Assembly: GCA_014656175.1 (NCBI GenBank) | Contig: BNBX01000004.1 | Coordinates: 368,290 to 432,289 of the forward strand | Direction of reading: 5' to 3' | DNA: 64,000 bases | Origin: Streptomyces werraensis | Lineage (GTDB): Bacteria > Actinomycetota > Actinomycetes > Streptomycetales > Streptomycetaceae | In this document: positions 35,451-43,135 of the stretch, piece after piece | Numbering within the stretch: position 1 is the stretch's first letter | Layout: the number at the start of each line of letters is the position of its first letter | Notes under the pieces: model-generated | Told to the model about the DNA's origin: nothing | Database searches by the model: none | Seen by the model: the letters and a program-made list of their open reading frames with translations, nothing else | Translations under genes and position numbers: made by a program

Positions 35451-37111
35451 ACGCCATATTCCTGTCTCCCGCCGAACTGCGGGACGGTGGCCCGGCGGGA
35501 CTGACCAAGGCACTCGAGCGGACTCTGTGGCACCTGGGGTTTCATGACGTTCGTGTCGTGGACGGCGCCAACGACCACGGCGCGGATCTCCTCGCTGCCC
35601 GGAACCGCGAGCAGTGGGTGTTCCAGAGCAAGTGGAAAGCGCACGGCATGGCGGACCACGCCGGCGTTGACGACCTCGAGCGGGCCCGTACCCACTACCG
35701 AGCGGACAAGGCCGTCTTGGCGACCAATACGAACATCACCGCGCCGGCCGAGGCGCGCCGCCGCGCCTTGGCCGACGTCGGCGTTGACATTGCGCTGTGG
35801 CACGGCGCCACGCTCGCGGCAATCGGTGAGCGCATGCCGGAACGCGTGCCAAGCCCTTACAAGCTGAGGCGCTATCAAACCGAAGCGGTAGAGGCCATCG
35901 AGCGCGACCTCGCGGCCGACGGCTCGGCCCTCCTCGTCCTGGCGACCGGATTGGGAAAGACTGTCGTCGGTGGAGAGGTCATCAGCAATCTCCTCAAGTC
36001 CCGTCCGCAGGCCAAGGTTCTCGTGGTGGCGCACATGCGAGACCTCGTGGAACAGCTCGAGAAGGCGTTTTGGCGGCACATCCCGAAGACCGTTCCCACC
36101 CGCCTCCTTACCGGTGACAGCAAGCCCAGGGACTTGGCCGGGGTGGTCGTCGCGACCGTCGAGTCGGCGCTGACCGCTACGCGAAACGGGTACCGTCCGG
36201 ACCTCATCATGATCGACGAGACTCATCACGTGGCCGAGACCGGCAGGTTTGCGGAACTCCTCGATCTGTGTTCGGCTGCGGCGCAATTCGGGGTGACCGC
36301 CACGCCTTGGCGCGGCGACAAGTTCGACATCACGGCCCGTTTCGGCTACCCCAGCTTCACCATGGGCATCGCCGAGGGCATGGCAGCGGGCTTCCTGTCC
36401 GCCGTTGACTACCGGCTGTATGCCGACGGTGTCGACTGGGACGCCGTCAAGGAGATCAGCCGCCACGGTTACTCGATCAAGGACCTCAACCGGCACCTTT
36501 TCCTTCCCCAGCGGGACGAGGAGATCGTGGAGCACCTTCGGGTGGCCTGGCGGGAGACCACCGAACCCCGCGCTATCGTCTTCTGTCAGACGATCGAGCA
36601 CGCCGAACACATGGCGGAGCTCCTCTCGGTCTCCGACCCGCAGTGGGTCAACGCCTCCTATCTCCACAGCGGCCTGCCCAAGCGTCACCGCAATGTTTTG
36701 CTGAACGAGTTCCGCCTCGGGCGTGTCCCGGTCATCACCTGCGTCGATGTGTTCAACGAAGGCGTCGACGTGCCCGATGTGAACCTCATAGCGTTTCTGC
36801 GCGTCACTCACAGCCGAAGGATCTTCGTGCAGCAGCTTGGCCGCGGGCTGCGCCTCAGCCCCGGCAAGAAGGCGCTCAAGGTCCTCGACTTTGTGACGGA
36901 CATCCGTCGCGCCGCCGCGGCCCTGAACCTTCGCCGGACCCTGGAGGCCACCGAGGCCGAACACCTGGAGCTCCCTCACACCTCCCGGATCGAGTTTCAG
37001 GACGAGACAGTCGGCTCCCTCATGGACATGTGGATCCAGGACGCCGCCGACCTCGAGACCGCGGCGGACGAGGTCCGCCTCCAGTTCCCCATGCCGAAAG
37101 GAATCCTGTGA
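35447..37111 (+). CDS. Mrr-like restriction nuclease fused to SF2 helicase
   Basis: A 554-residue fusion. Residues 15-125 form a restriction-endonuclease-like fold: GADLLA (Asp 47) and WVFQSKWK (Gln 60, Lys 62) give the D...QxK site. The SF2 helicase has ATGLGKT (166-172), IMIDETHH (DETH box, 257-260), GVTATPWRGD (282-291), RAIVFCQT (375-382) and VQQLGRGLRLSPG (461-473). It probably translocates on DNA and cuts it. Starts with GTG overlapping the MORC stop; its own stop overlaps the next start (GTGA), so three proteins are made in coupled fashion. Confidence 0.92.
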   Translation: MNAIFLSPAELRDGGPAGLTKALERTLWHLGFHDVRVVDGANDHGADLLAARNREQWVFQSKWKAHGMADHAGVDDLERARTHYRADKAVLATNTNITAPAEARRRALADVGVDIALWHGATLAAIGERMPERVPSPYKLRRYQTEAVEAIERDLAADGSALLVLATGLGKTVVGGEVISNLLKSRPQAKVLVVAHMRDLVEQLEKAFWRHIPKTVPTRLLTGDSKPRDLAGVVVATVESALTATRNGYRPDLIMIDETHHVAETGRFAELLDLCSAAAQFGVTATPWRGDKFDITARFGYPSFTMGIAEGMAAGFLSAVDYRLYADGVDWDAVKEISRHGYSIKDLNRHLFLPQRDEEIVEHLRVAWRETTEPRAIVFCQTIEHAEHMAELLSVSDPQWVNASYLHSGLPKRHRNVLLNEFRLGRVPVITCVDVFNEGVDVPDVNLIAFLRVTHSRRIFVQQLGRGLRLSPGKKALKVLDFVTDIRRAAAALNLRRTLEATEAEHLELPHTSRIEFQDETVGSLMDMWIQDAADLETAADEVRLQFPMPKGIL

Positions 37112-37707
37112 CCGACTACAAGATCCCGACCGAGGTCGAAGCCGCCGTCCTTACCCGGGTCTTCGAGCAGGCCGCCGAGGCTGACTGGCTCAACCTGCAG
37201 GACAGCGATCGCACCCGCCTGTACCAGCAGTGGACGGACGACCCGGAGGTCGGGGGCCGGCTGATCGGATTCGTTGGTATGGCCGCGAACGTCCGGCCGT
37301 GGCTCAAGGACGGTCCGATGAAGGAATACCAACGGGCCCGCCGTGGCGTGGGCAAATACGCCAAGTACGTGAAGAGGCCCGCCGCGACGATCGACGAGAT
37401 TATCGCGAAGACGCTGGGAGGGGAGTGGGAGATAGTTCCCCGATCCAAGCGGCAGAAGCCGATGCGAGCCAAGGTCCGCAGGGTCGGCTCGGAGGACGAC
37501 GAAATGCACTTCGTGGCCGGTCCCGACGCGAGCTTCAAGCACCTGGTGTGGCCCGCCATCCTCGACCGCTCCGGTGGCGAGACCGCGCCGTGGACGATCT
37601 GCGTCATCGATCCCTTCCTCAACCCCCTCACACGTGAGGACAAGGCCCGGCACGAGCGCCTGGCCAAGTTCCTGGGCGTGAGGATTATCTACTTCAACGA
37701 GATGTAG
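37108..37707 (+). CDS. Unknown 199-aa protein of the MORC operon
   Basis: I do not recognise this 199-residue protein. An N-terminal helical half (VEAAVLTRVFEQAAEADW, RLYQQWTDDPEVGGRLIGFV) is followed by a basic middle (IVPRSKRQKPMRAKVRRVG) and a compact C-terminal alpha/beta part (APWTICVIDPFLNPLTREDK, RLAKFLGVRIIYFNEM). No signal or membrane segment. AAAGGA precedes GTG 37108, which overlaps the helicase stop by four bases. The tight coupling implies a stoichiometric subunit of the MORC-helicase complex, or its specificity or immunity factor; this is inference. Confidence 0.8.
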   Translation: MTDYKIPTEVEAAVLTRVFEQAAEADWLNLQDSDRTRLYQQWTDDPEVGGRLIGFVGMAANVRPWLKDGPMKEYQRARRGVGKYAKYVKRPAATIDEIIAKTLGGEWEIVPRSKRQKPMRAKVRRVGSEDDEMHFVAGPDASFKHLVWPAILDRSGGETAPWTICVIDPFLNPLTREDKARHERLAKFLGVRIIYFNEM

Positions 37708-37715
37708 AGGCAGTC

Positions 37716-39032
37716 ATGTTCGACGAGGGATGGATGATCCAGGCGTGGCACTCGGGATTCGACGACCGTGCCCGGGCCATCGTCGAGGCCCGAGCGGCGG
37801 GCCGTACCTTGGAGGAGGCCGGGGCCGAGTTCAGGGTGACCCGGGAGCGGGTGCGACAGATCATCACCCAGCGGCAGCGAAGTCTTGCCGCCATGACCGA
37901 TATAGCCCACCAAGGGTGGCGTGAGATTCTGCGGGCTGTCGGCGCGGCGCCCGCCGTCCGTAGAGGAACCTTCGCGGCCGCCCTGGGAGTGAGAGACCAC
38001 GTCGTTCTGGAGTTGCTCCTGTTGGAGGCCGGCCTGAACGCCCCGCACACGTGGGCTGGCCCCTTACGGGGTTGGTGGACCGCCCACCCAGACTCGCTCG
38101 ACGCCGCGCTGCGCCGACTGGTGGCCAGCGCTCCCCTGGCTGGCGACGCGCTCCGCGAGGCGGCCCGTACGGCGGGCGTGCCCGACGAGATCCCCCTGAC
38201 AGATCTTCTCGACGACCCCCGCTCCAAGGTCGCGCCCAACACGGACGGGCACTGGGTTCGCCGCAAGGCGAGGGGACGCGATTCCGCGTACCTGTACCTG
38301 CTGGAGGCCGGCCGTCCCTGTACCGCCGAGGAACTGCTCAAGCCCATGGCCGTGGCGACGGAAAAGGCGGCTCGGGAGGCGCTGCGTCGTGACGACCGGT
38401 TCGTTCTGAGCCGGCCCGAGGGCTCCTGGGCCCTGGCCGAGTGGTCACACTTGCGCCTCACCCCGTTCAGCAACGCCGTCGAGGCCCTGGTCGCGGTGGT
38501 CACCGAACACGGGCCAATTGCCCGAGGATCTCTCTTCGCGAAGGTCACGGAGCTGTACCCCGTCACCGCGTGGCGGCTCACGCAGTGTCTGCTCAACGAT
38601 CAGATCGGCGAAACCACCGACGGCCTCATCGACCTGGTTACCCGTGGCGCCCAGCCGATCGAGGAGGCGGAGCCAGCTCAGCCGGCCACCATGGCCGTCC
38701 ACGGTGATGTGCTGGGCGCCCGAATCCCCGTTGACCGGGATGTCCTGCGTGGAAGCGGAGTGCGAGTGAACTCCTGGCTGACCTGGCGCCTTGGCCTCCG
38801 CCAAGCCCCCATGAGCCGCACGTTCGCCAGCTTCGGGGGGCACGCGCCCCTCACTGTCCGCCGCGGCACGAGCTTCGCTCAGGTCTCCAGCCTTCGCCGT
38901 CACGCTCTCGAACTCGGAGTGGTCGATGGCTGTGTCCTTGCCCTCGTCCTGAACCTCAGAGAGGGCACTGCCCAAGTCCATCACGGTTGCGAGGAGGAAG
39001 CGTGTCCGGCGAGGGCCACGTCCTCGACCTGA
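37716..39032 (+). CDS. Sigma-region-4-like HTH protein with winged-helix repeats
   Basis: A 438-residue DNA-binding protein closing the operon, eight bases after the previous stop, with GAGGCAG before ATG. Residues about 14-50 look like sigma-70 region 4: GRTLEEAGAEFRVTRERVRQIITQRQ. The middle has at least two winged-helix-like units (GRPCTAEELLKPMAVATEKA...RDDRFVLSRPEGSWALAEW and VEALVAVVTEHGPIARGSLF...). The C-terminal part (RLGLRQAPMSRTFASFGGHA) is unrecognised. It could target the complex to DNA or regulate the operon. GAGGAGG inside its 3' end precedes another possible start at 39002. Confidence 0.8.
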   Translation: MFDEGWMIQAWHSGFDDRARAIVEARAAGRTLEEAGAEFRVTRERVRQIITQRQRSLAAMTDIAHQGWREILRAVGAAPAVRRGTFAAALGVRDHVVLELLLLEAGLNAPHTWAGPLRGWWTAHPDSLDAALRRLVASAPLAGDALREAARTAGVPDEIPLTDLLDDPRSKVAPNTDGHWVRRKARGRDSAYLYLLEAGRPCTAEELLKPMAVATEKAAREALRRDDRFVLSRPEGSWALAEWSHLRLTPFSNAVEALVAVVTEHGPIARGSLFAKVTELYPVTAWRLTQCLLNDQIGETTDGLIDLVTRGAQPIEEAEPAQPATMAVHGDVLGARIPVDRDVLRGSGVRVNSWLTWRLGLRQAPMSRTFASFGGHAPLTVRRGTSFAQVSSLRRHALELGVVDGCVLALVLNLREGTAQVHHGCEEEACPARATSST

Positions 39033-39353
39033 TCAGGGGTTTCTGGCAGCTCGAAACCTCGTGCGCGCCGGGGCCGTGACTGATGGCTTTGCAAGTAGCG
39101 ACGCGCTCCGACTCTCGCACGCAACGCGATCGAGCGCGTCACGGCCCTTCGCGGGTCATCAACGGTGAGCGGCTTGTGGAGAACGTCGTGGAAGCCCGGA
39201 CCGGCAAGGAGTGACCCGCTCACCCTGGACATCACCAAAGAAGCGGATGACCAAGGCCGATTGCGCGCGTCGAGAGCGACCAGCGCCTCTCAGGGGTGAC
39301 GGGAACCCCCACCCGAATTCTCACCTGGGGGGGTTGGGGAGGGGGGTGACACT
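39002..39353 (+). other. Possible decayed gene and spacer
   Basis: GTG 39002 has a very strong ribosome site (GAGGAGGAAG, 38991-39000) and begins VSGEGHVLDLIRGFWQLETS, but stops after 26 residues. Protein-like pieces appear in shifting frames beyond it (GERLVENVVEARTGKE, then DPLTLDITKEADDQGRLRAS). This looks like the relic of a small gene with several frameshifts. A short coding leader cannot be excluded. The G-rich end (GGGGAGGGGGG) is the ribosome site of the next gene. Confidence 0.4.
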
Positions 39354-39547
39354 ATGCCGGTGATCCAGGACCCGCAAGAAGTGACGATCCGCGACGACGG
39401 CACCGTCGTACTGCCCATCAGCCTTCTTGCCCAAGCCGGCCTCACCCGGGCGAGAAGATAATGGCCGCGAGCACGGACGACGGGCGGACCGTCCTGCGGC
39501 ATCTGACGGACGCCATCGACGACCTGCTCAGTGGCCGTCCCCTCTAG
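39354..39547 (+). pseudogene. AbrB/SpoVT-like small DNA-binding gene, frameshifted
   Basis: ATG 39354 gives VTIRDDGTVVLPISLLAQAG followed by LTRARR and a stop. Adding one C to ACCCGGG at 39443-39449 restores GLTPGEKIMAASTDDGRTVL and then RHLTDAIDDLLSGRPL. The joined protein has the AbrB swapped-hairpin pattern (TIRDDGTVVLP...AGLTPGEKI...DGRTVL), as in antitoxins such as MazE-like proteins. A strong GGAGG lies upstream. No toxin gene follows: the 3' end overlaps convergent vsr by 20 bases. A single-base assembly error would also explain it. Confidence 0.65.
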
Positions 39548-40349
39548 CGGGAGCGTCGACGCCTGTGGGCTTGGACCTCGCCTCCGCCTGCCGCGCTTGG
39601 ACCTCGTGGGCGATCAGCTCGGCCGCCGACTCCGGGGCCTCGTGCTCCCAGACCCGGATCACGGCCCAGCCTGCGGAGCGGAGAGCCTCAGTGGTCTCGA
39701 CATCCCTGTTCTTGTTGCCCTCGATCTTGTCCTGCCAGAACTCGGCGTTCCTCGTCGCGGCACGGTAGTGCTCGGGACAGCCATGCCAGAAGCAGCCGTC
39801 CACGAACACCGCGACCCGGGGACCAGAGAACACGAGGTCCGCCCGGCGCCGGATCTCGGGAATGGGGCGCGTGTCCACCCGGTAACGCAGGCCGCGGCGG
39901 TACAGCAGTTTCCGCAGGGCGAGCTCTGGACCGGTGTCCTTGCCGCGATTGGCGCGCATCACGGCACGAACGCTGGTGGAGGACGCCCTGGAGTCGGCCG
40001 GCAGGGGCCGATCGCTCACCAGGCCCATTCCCCGGGCCTGGCGCCACGCCTCGGCGAGGTTCTCCGCGCGAGTGGCACGGTCCACTTCGCAGACATAGCG
40101 CTCCCGTGTACTGCCGTCCTGCGACCAGCGGAGATAGGCCCGGATGCGCCGTGTCCGCCGGTACAGCTTGAGGGCGATGGAGGCGCGCGCGTAGCGGCCG
40201 TCGCCGAGGGCGACGGCGCGCCGGTCACGACCGCCGGCGGCGCGGTCCTGTTCCAGCGTCGGAGTGGCGGAACCTGCCCGCCGCTTATACGCGCGTTCGG
40301 GGGGAAGGCTCTCCTTCCAGTGCCCGGCGCGCCCTGTCGGCCGAGGCAT
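39528..40349 (-). CDS. vsr: Very-short-patch repair endonuclease with N-terminal extension
   Basis: A 273-residue protein, twice the usual Vsr length. The C-terminal 135 residues are a classic Vsr fold: MRANRGKDTGPELALRKLLY, RRADLVFSGPRVAVFVDGCF then WHGCPEHY, and AGWAVIRVWEHE. Vsr nicks beside T:G mismatches left by 5-methylcytosine deamination. The N-terminal 130 residues contain an unrelated domain (ALGDGRYARASIALKLYRRT, RIRAYLRWSQDGSTRERYVC) also seen, as I recall, in other actinobacterial Vsr proteins. It follows the methyltransferase by four bases, on the same strand, matching its role. ATG 40370 is an alternative start. Confidence 0.92.
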   Translation of the reverse strand: MPRPTGRAGHWKESLPPERAYKRRAGSATPTLEQDRAAGGRDRRAVALGDGRYARASIALKLYRRTRRIRAYLRWSQDGSTRERYVCEVDRATRAENLAEAWRQARGMGLVSDRPLPADSRASSTSVRAVMRANRGKDTGPELALRKLLYRRGLRYRVDTRPIPEIRRRADLVFSGPRVAVFVDGCFWHGCPEHYRAATRNAEFWQDKIEGNKNRDVETTEALRSAGWAVIRVWEHEAPESAAELIAHEVQARQAEARSKPTGVDAPARGDGH

Positions 40350-40353
40350 GGCG

Positions 40354-41742
40354 TTACTGACCCGCCGCATCCAGGGCGTCGGCGACGGCCCTGGCAAAGA
40401 ACTCACCGAGGACCACCGGAACGGCGTTGCCGAGCTGCCGCATCTGCTCCCCACGGGGTCCGGAGCCGATCCACTCGTCGGGGAAGGTCATGACTCGGGC
40501 GGTCTCGCGGACGGTCATGTAGCGGTGGCGATAACGCCATCCCTCCGGAGACGTGGGGTCCTCCAACCGCTTGTCGAGCTCCATGACGGACTCACCGCCG
40601 GGGACACCGTGAACGCCGGCCTTGACGGTCTTGGCGGGGCGGTCGAGTTCGTTCGGGGTGTGGCCCTTGTAGATCCTCGCGCCCGGCCAGCCGATGTGTC
40701 CGGGAAACCTCTCCCCGCCGAAGTCGTGCTTCTCCTCGAGGCGGGTCAGGTCGACCTTGGGAAGAGCCGGGAGCTCTTCGTCGGTGCCGTAGCCCTTGAT
40801 GGCATCGCGGAGGGTACGCCAGGGCAGGCACTTGTCCTCCTTGATCACCTCGGGCAGGCGCGCCATGACACGCTCCTTGACGTGGGGGGGGACGTCATGG
40901 CGCGCCCAGTAGGAGCCGTCCTGCATGGAACGATGGAGGGCGTCGTCCGAGTAGCGGCGCCTCCTCACGTGCGCCGCGAAATCCCTGACGATGTCGACGC
41001 CAAGGTCGGCGCGGAAGGCGACGATGACGACCCGGTTGCGGATTTGAGGGACGCCGTAGTCCGCCGCGTTGACGGGGAACGCGATCACCCTGTAGCGGTC
41101 GGCGCTCCTGTCGTCAACGGGGAGGCCGCCGTCGATGTCCAGCTTGTGTCTCGCCGGGTCCGGATCGCCGAGCGCCCCCATGAGGGCGCCGTTGTGCTCC
41201 TGCCAGGTCTTCCTGGGGTCGCGCTCCATGAAGGGCAGACGCAGCTCATTCCTGATGTACTCGAAGTAGTCGCTGAACGACGGGCGCAGGAGTCCTCGGA
41301 CGTTCTCGCAGATCACGGCCTTCGGCCTCATCTCGCGGACGGCGTTGAACACGGCGGGGAACATGTTCCGCTTGTCCTCGTCGCCCTTGGCGACACCCCC
41401 GGCGCTGAACGGCTGGCAGGGAGGGCCGCCAGCGAGGACGTCGACCTCGCCCTCGAACTTCCGAAGATCCAGGTCGCGCACGTCTCCCGGGTACAGGGGC
41501 GCGGGCTCGCCGACCCTCGGCGGAACAGGGGTCGTCTCCCTGACCTCCACGAGCCCGTCATCGCCGAGAGTCCTGCGGGCGCTGGCGAGGAGTGTCTCGC
41601 AGGCCCGCCTGTTGAACTCGTTGAACAGGAGCGGGCGGAAGCCCGCGCGGTGGACCCCCATGGCGAGGCCACCCCCGCCCGCGAACAGCTCCACGCTCGT
41701 GCGACTGCGAGGGATCTTGGTCTCTTCCGGCTGGTCACCCAT
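40354..41742 (-). CDS. DNA (cytosine-5) methyltransferase
   Basis: A 462-residue Dcm-type methyltransferase. SVELFAGGGGLAMGVHRAGF is the SAM site; GGPPCQPFSAGG carries catalytic Cys 109; ICENVRGLL is the ENV motif; YGVPQIRNRVVIVAF is motif VIII. The target-recognition region lies between about 270 and 380, and motifs IX-X include GHIGWPGARIYKG and RQLGNAVPVVLGEFFARAVA (pieces). It should protect host DNA against the divergent GIY-YIG endonuclease. The specificity cannot be read from sequence; Eco29kI-type systems recognise CCGCGG. Confidence 0.93.
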   Translation of the reverse strand: MGDQPEETKIPRSRTSVELFAGGGGLAMGVHRAGFRPLLFNEFNRRACETLLASARRTLGDDGLVEVRETTPVPPRVGEPAPLYPGDVRDLDLRKFEGEVDVLAGGPPCQPFSAGGVAKGDEDKRNMFPAVFNAVREMRPKAVICENVRGLLRPSFSDYFEYIRNELRLPFMERDPRKTWQEHNGALMGALGDPDPARHKLDIDGGLPVDDRSADRYRVIAFPVNAADYGVPQIRNRVVIVAFRADLGVDIVRDFAAHVRRRRYSDDALHRSMQDGSYWARHDVPPHVKERVMARLPEVIKEDKCLPWRTLRDAIKGYGTDEELPALPKVDLTRLEEKHDFGGERFPGHIGWPGARIYKGHTPNELDRPAKTVKAGVHGVPGGESVMELDKRLEDPTSPEGWRYRHRYMTVRETARVMTFPDEWIGSGPRGEQMRQLGNAVPVVLGEFFARAVADALDAAGQ

Positions 41743-41782
41743 GGCCGAATCGTACCGCGGGGTGGCTGAGGATCGGAGCGTT

Positions 41783-41798
41783 TCACTCGAACGAGTGA
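41783..41798. promoter_or_regulatory. Perfect palindrome between divergent methyltransferase and endonuclease
   Basis: TCACTCG-AA-CGAGTGA lies 41 bases before the methyltransferase start and 60 bases before the endonuclease start. Restriction systems often use such divergent operators to delay the nuclease. The same CGAACG centre occurs in the palindrome ahead of the MORC operon (32845-32858). Confidence 0.5.
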
Positions 41799-41858
41799 TC
41801 GATGAGTGGGGAAGCTCATAGAGTAGGCCGCGACCCAGATCCCAGGAAAGAGAGAAGG

Positions 41859-42701
41859 ATGACGGGAAGCAGCGGGGCGGACGGGCGCGGGGTGTTCCAC
41901 GATGACTTCCGGCTGAGTATCACCAAGGCCCTCGGAGACCAGCTCGCCCAGGCGCTGAGAAGCCTCGGGCGGGCGCCCCTCAGCGAGGAGAGCCTGGCCA
42001 AACTGGAAGAGCGGCCGGGGGTGTACCAGCTCTACGTCAAAGGCGCGTTCGTCTACGTGGGAAAGGCGGACCGAAGGCACAAAGGGCTCCCGGGGCGACT
42101 CCGGAACCACCTGCGCAAGCTGTCGGGCCGGCGCAACCTCGACCTCGCTGACGTCACCTTCTCATGTCTGTACGTGGACGAGGACTTCTCCGCCCTCGCC
42201 CCCGAACAGCTCCTCATCAACCACTACAAAGAGCGGGGCGGGATCCCGTGGAACAACAGCGGATTCGGGAGCAAGGATCCCGGGCGCAGACGTGACACGA
42301 CGGTCCTCAAGAAGGACCACTTCGACGTGCAGTACCCCATCAACCTCGACGCACTTGTCCAAGGGGTCACCCCAGGGACGAACGACCTGCGGACCTTTCT
42401 GAAGAAGCTCAAAGCCGGCCTGCCCTACAACTTCCGATACGTGGAGCCCTCGCGCGCGGCGGACGTCTCCGTCGAGGTGCCGGATGGTCCCCTCACGGCG
42501 GACGAGGCGTTCCGCCTGGCCTCCGCCGCCCTGCCCGTTTCCTGGCAGATCACAGCACTCCTGAACTACGTGATCATGTATGAGGAGGAGGAGCAGTACA
42601 AGAGCGCCTCGCGCTACTACCGTGCCGGTGAGGTGGTTGATCAAGAGCCGGAGAAGTCCTCGGAGCCTCTGACGCGCGAGGACCTCGGCGACATCGAATA
42701 G
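41859..42701 (+). CDS. GIY-YIG restriction endonuclease (Eco29kI-like)
   Basis: A 280-residue GIY-YIG nuclease. The signature is RPGVYQLYVKGAFVYVGKAD, followed by catalytic Arg in LPGRLRNHLRKLSG, then FSCLYVDEDFSALAPEQLLI with the metal-binding Glu, and WNNSGFGSKDPGRRRD. This order fits the Eco29kI restriction family. A C-terminal helical part (200-280) may aid dimerisation. GGAAAG and GAAGG precede ATG 41859. It is divergent from the cytosine methyltransferase, forming a type II system. Confidence 0.85.
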   Translation: MTGSSGADGRGVFHDDFRLSITKALGDQLAQALRSLGRAPLSEESLAKLEERPGVYQLYVKGAFVYVGKADRRHKGLPGRLRNHLRKLSGRRNLDLADVTFSCLYVDEDFSALAPEQLLINHYKERGGIPWNNSGFGSKDPGRRRDTTVLKKDHFDVQYPINLDALVQGVTPGTNDLRTFLKKLKAGLPYNFRYVEPSRAADVSVEVPDGPLTADEAFRLASAALPVSWQITALLNYVIMYEEEEQYKSASRYYRAGEVVDQEPEKSSEPLTREDLGDIE

Positions 42702-43135
42702 GGATCCGCGAGTTGTCGTCGCTCCAGCGTTAAGGGAACCCGCCATCCGGGCGCATACCCCACGGTCCCTCCTGTCTATTGGCGTGTGCCCGTAATATCC
42801 GCTGGACGGGAACGCAGCGTGAGCCGTCGGGCGATCTCCAGTCGGTTGGAAACGTCGGAGGGTTCGGCCGATCGTGTGGCCAGCCGTTGCTGGCTCATAA
42901 CCGGTGGCGTGGTGCCGAGTCGCGCGTAGCGCTCGCGCGGCGCCGCGTTGGTCTGGCGGGTGTCAGTTCCAGTAGGTCGATGACCTCGCCGACCCTCGCA
43001 TATGTCGGGTTGGCCTGGGCAGACACCCCAAGGTTCTATGCGGACCGCACCACAGGACTGTGCACGCCTGCACATACGCGAAGACCCCGCTCTCAGCGTT
43101 TCCGCTGGTGACGGGGTCTTTGGGCACCTAATCCA
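42702..43135. other. Right edge of the island, no intact gene
   Basis: A 434-base stretch between the endonuclease and the tRNA, where an integrase gene would be expected. Short frames on the minus strand (for example SAQANPTYARVGEVIDLLEL, in the region 42900-43035) look protein-like but end quickly; none resembles a recombinase. The hairpin at 43081-43120 ends it. Confidence 0.5.
43081..43120. terminator. Hairpin beyond the tRNA-Arg 3' end
   Basis: AAGACCCCG and CGGGGTCTT form perfect 9-bp arms around a 22-base loop, 15 bases past the tRNA. It likely terminates the tRNA transcript on the minus strand and anything arriving from the island. Confidence 0.7.

Noticed and set aside
38981..39238. 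An 85-codon minus-strand gene opposite the HTH gene end
   Set aside because: No ribosome site or family resemblance; the plus-strand fragments with GAGGAGG fit better as a decayed gene.
41755..41760. CCGCGG just upstream of the methyltransferase start as an autoregulatory target
   Set aside because: At this GC content the hexamer is expected every few hundred bases, so its position carries no weight alone.
42702..43135. Integrase gene expected next to the tRNA
   Set aside because: Frames of 99-110 codons on both strands were read; none has the R...HxxR...Y pattern or serine-recombinase features.
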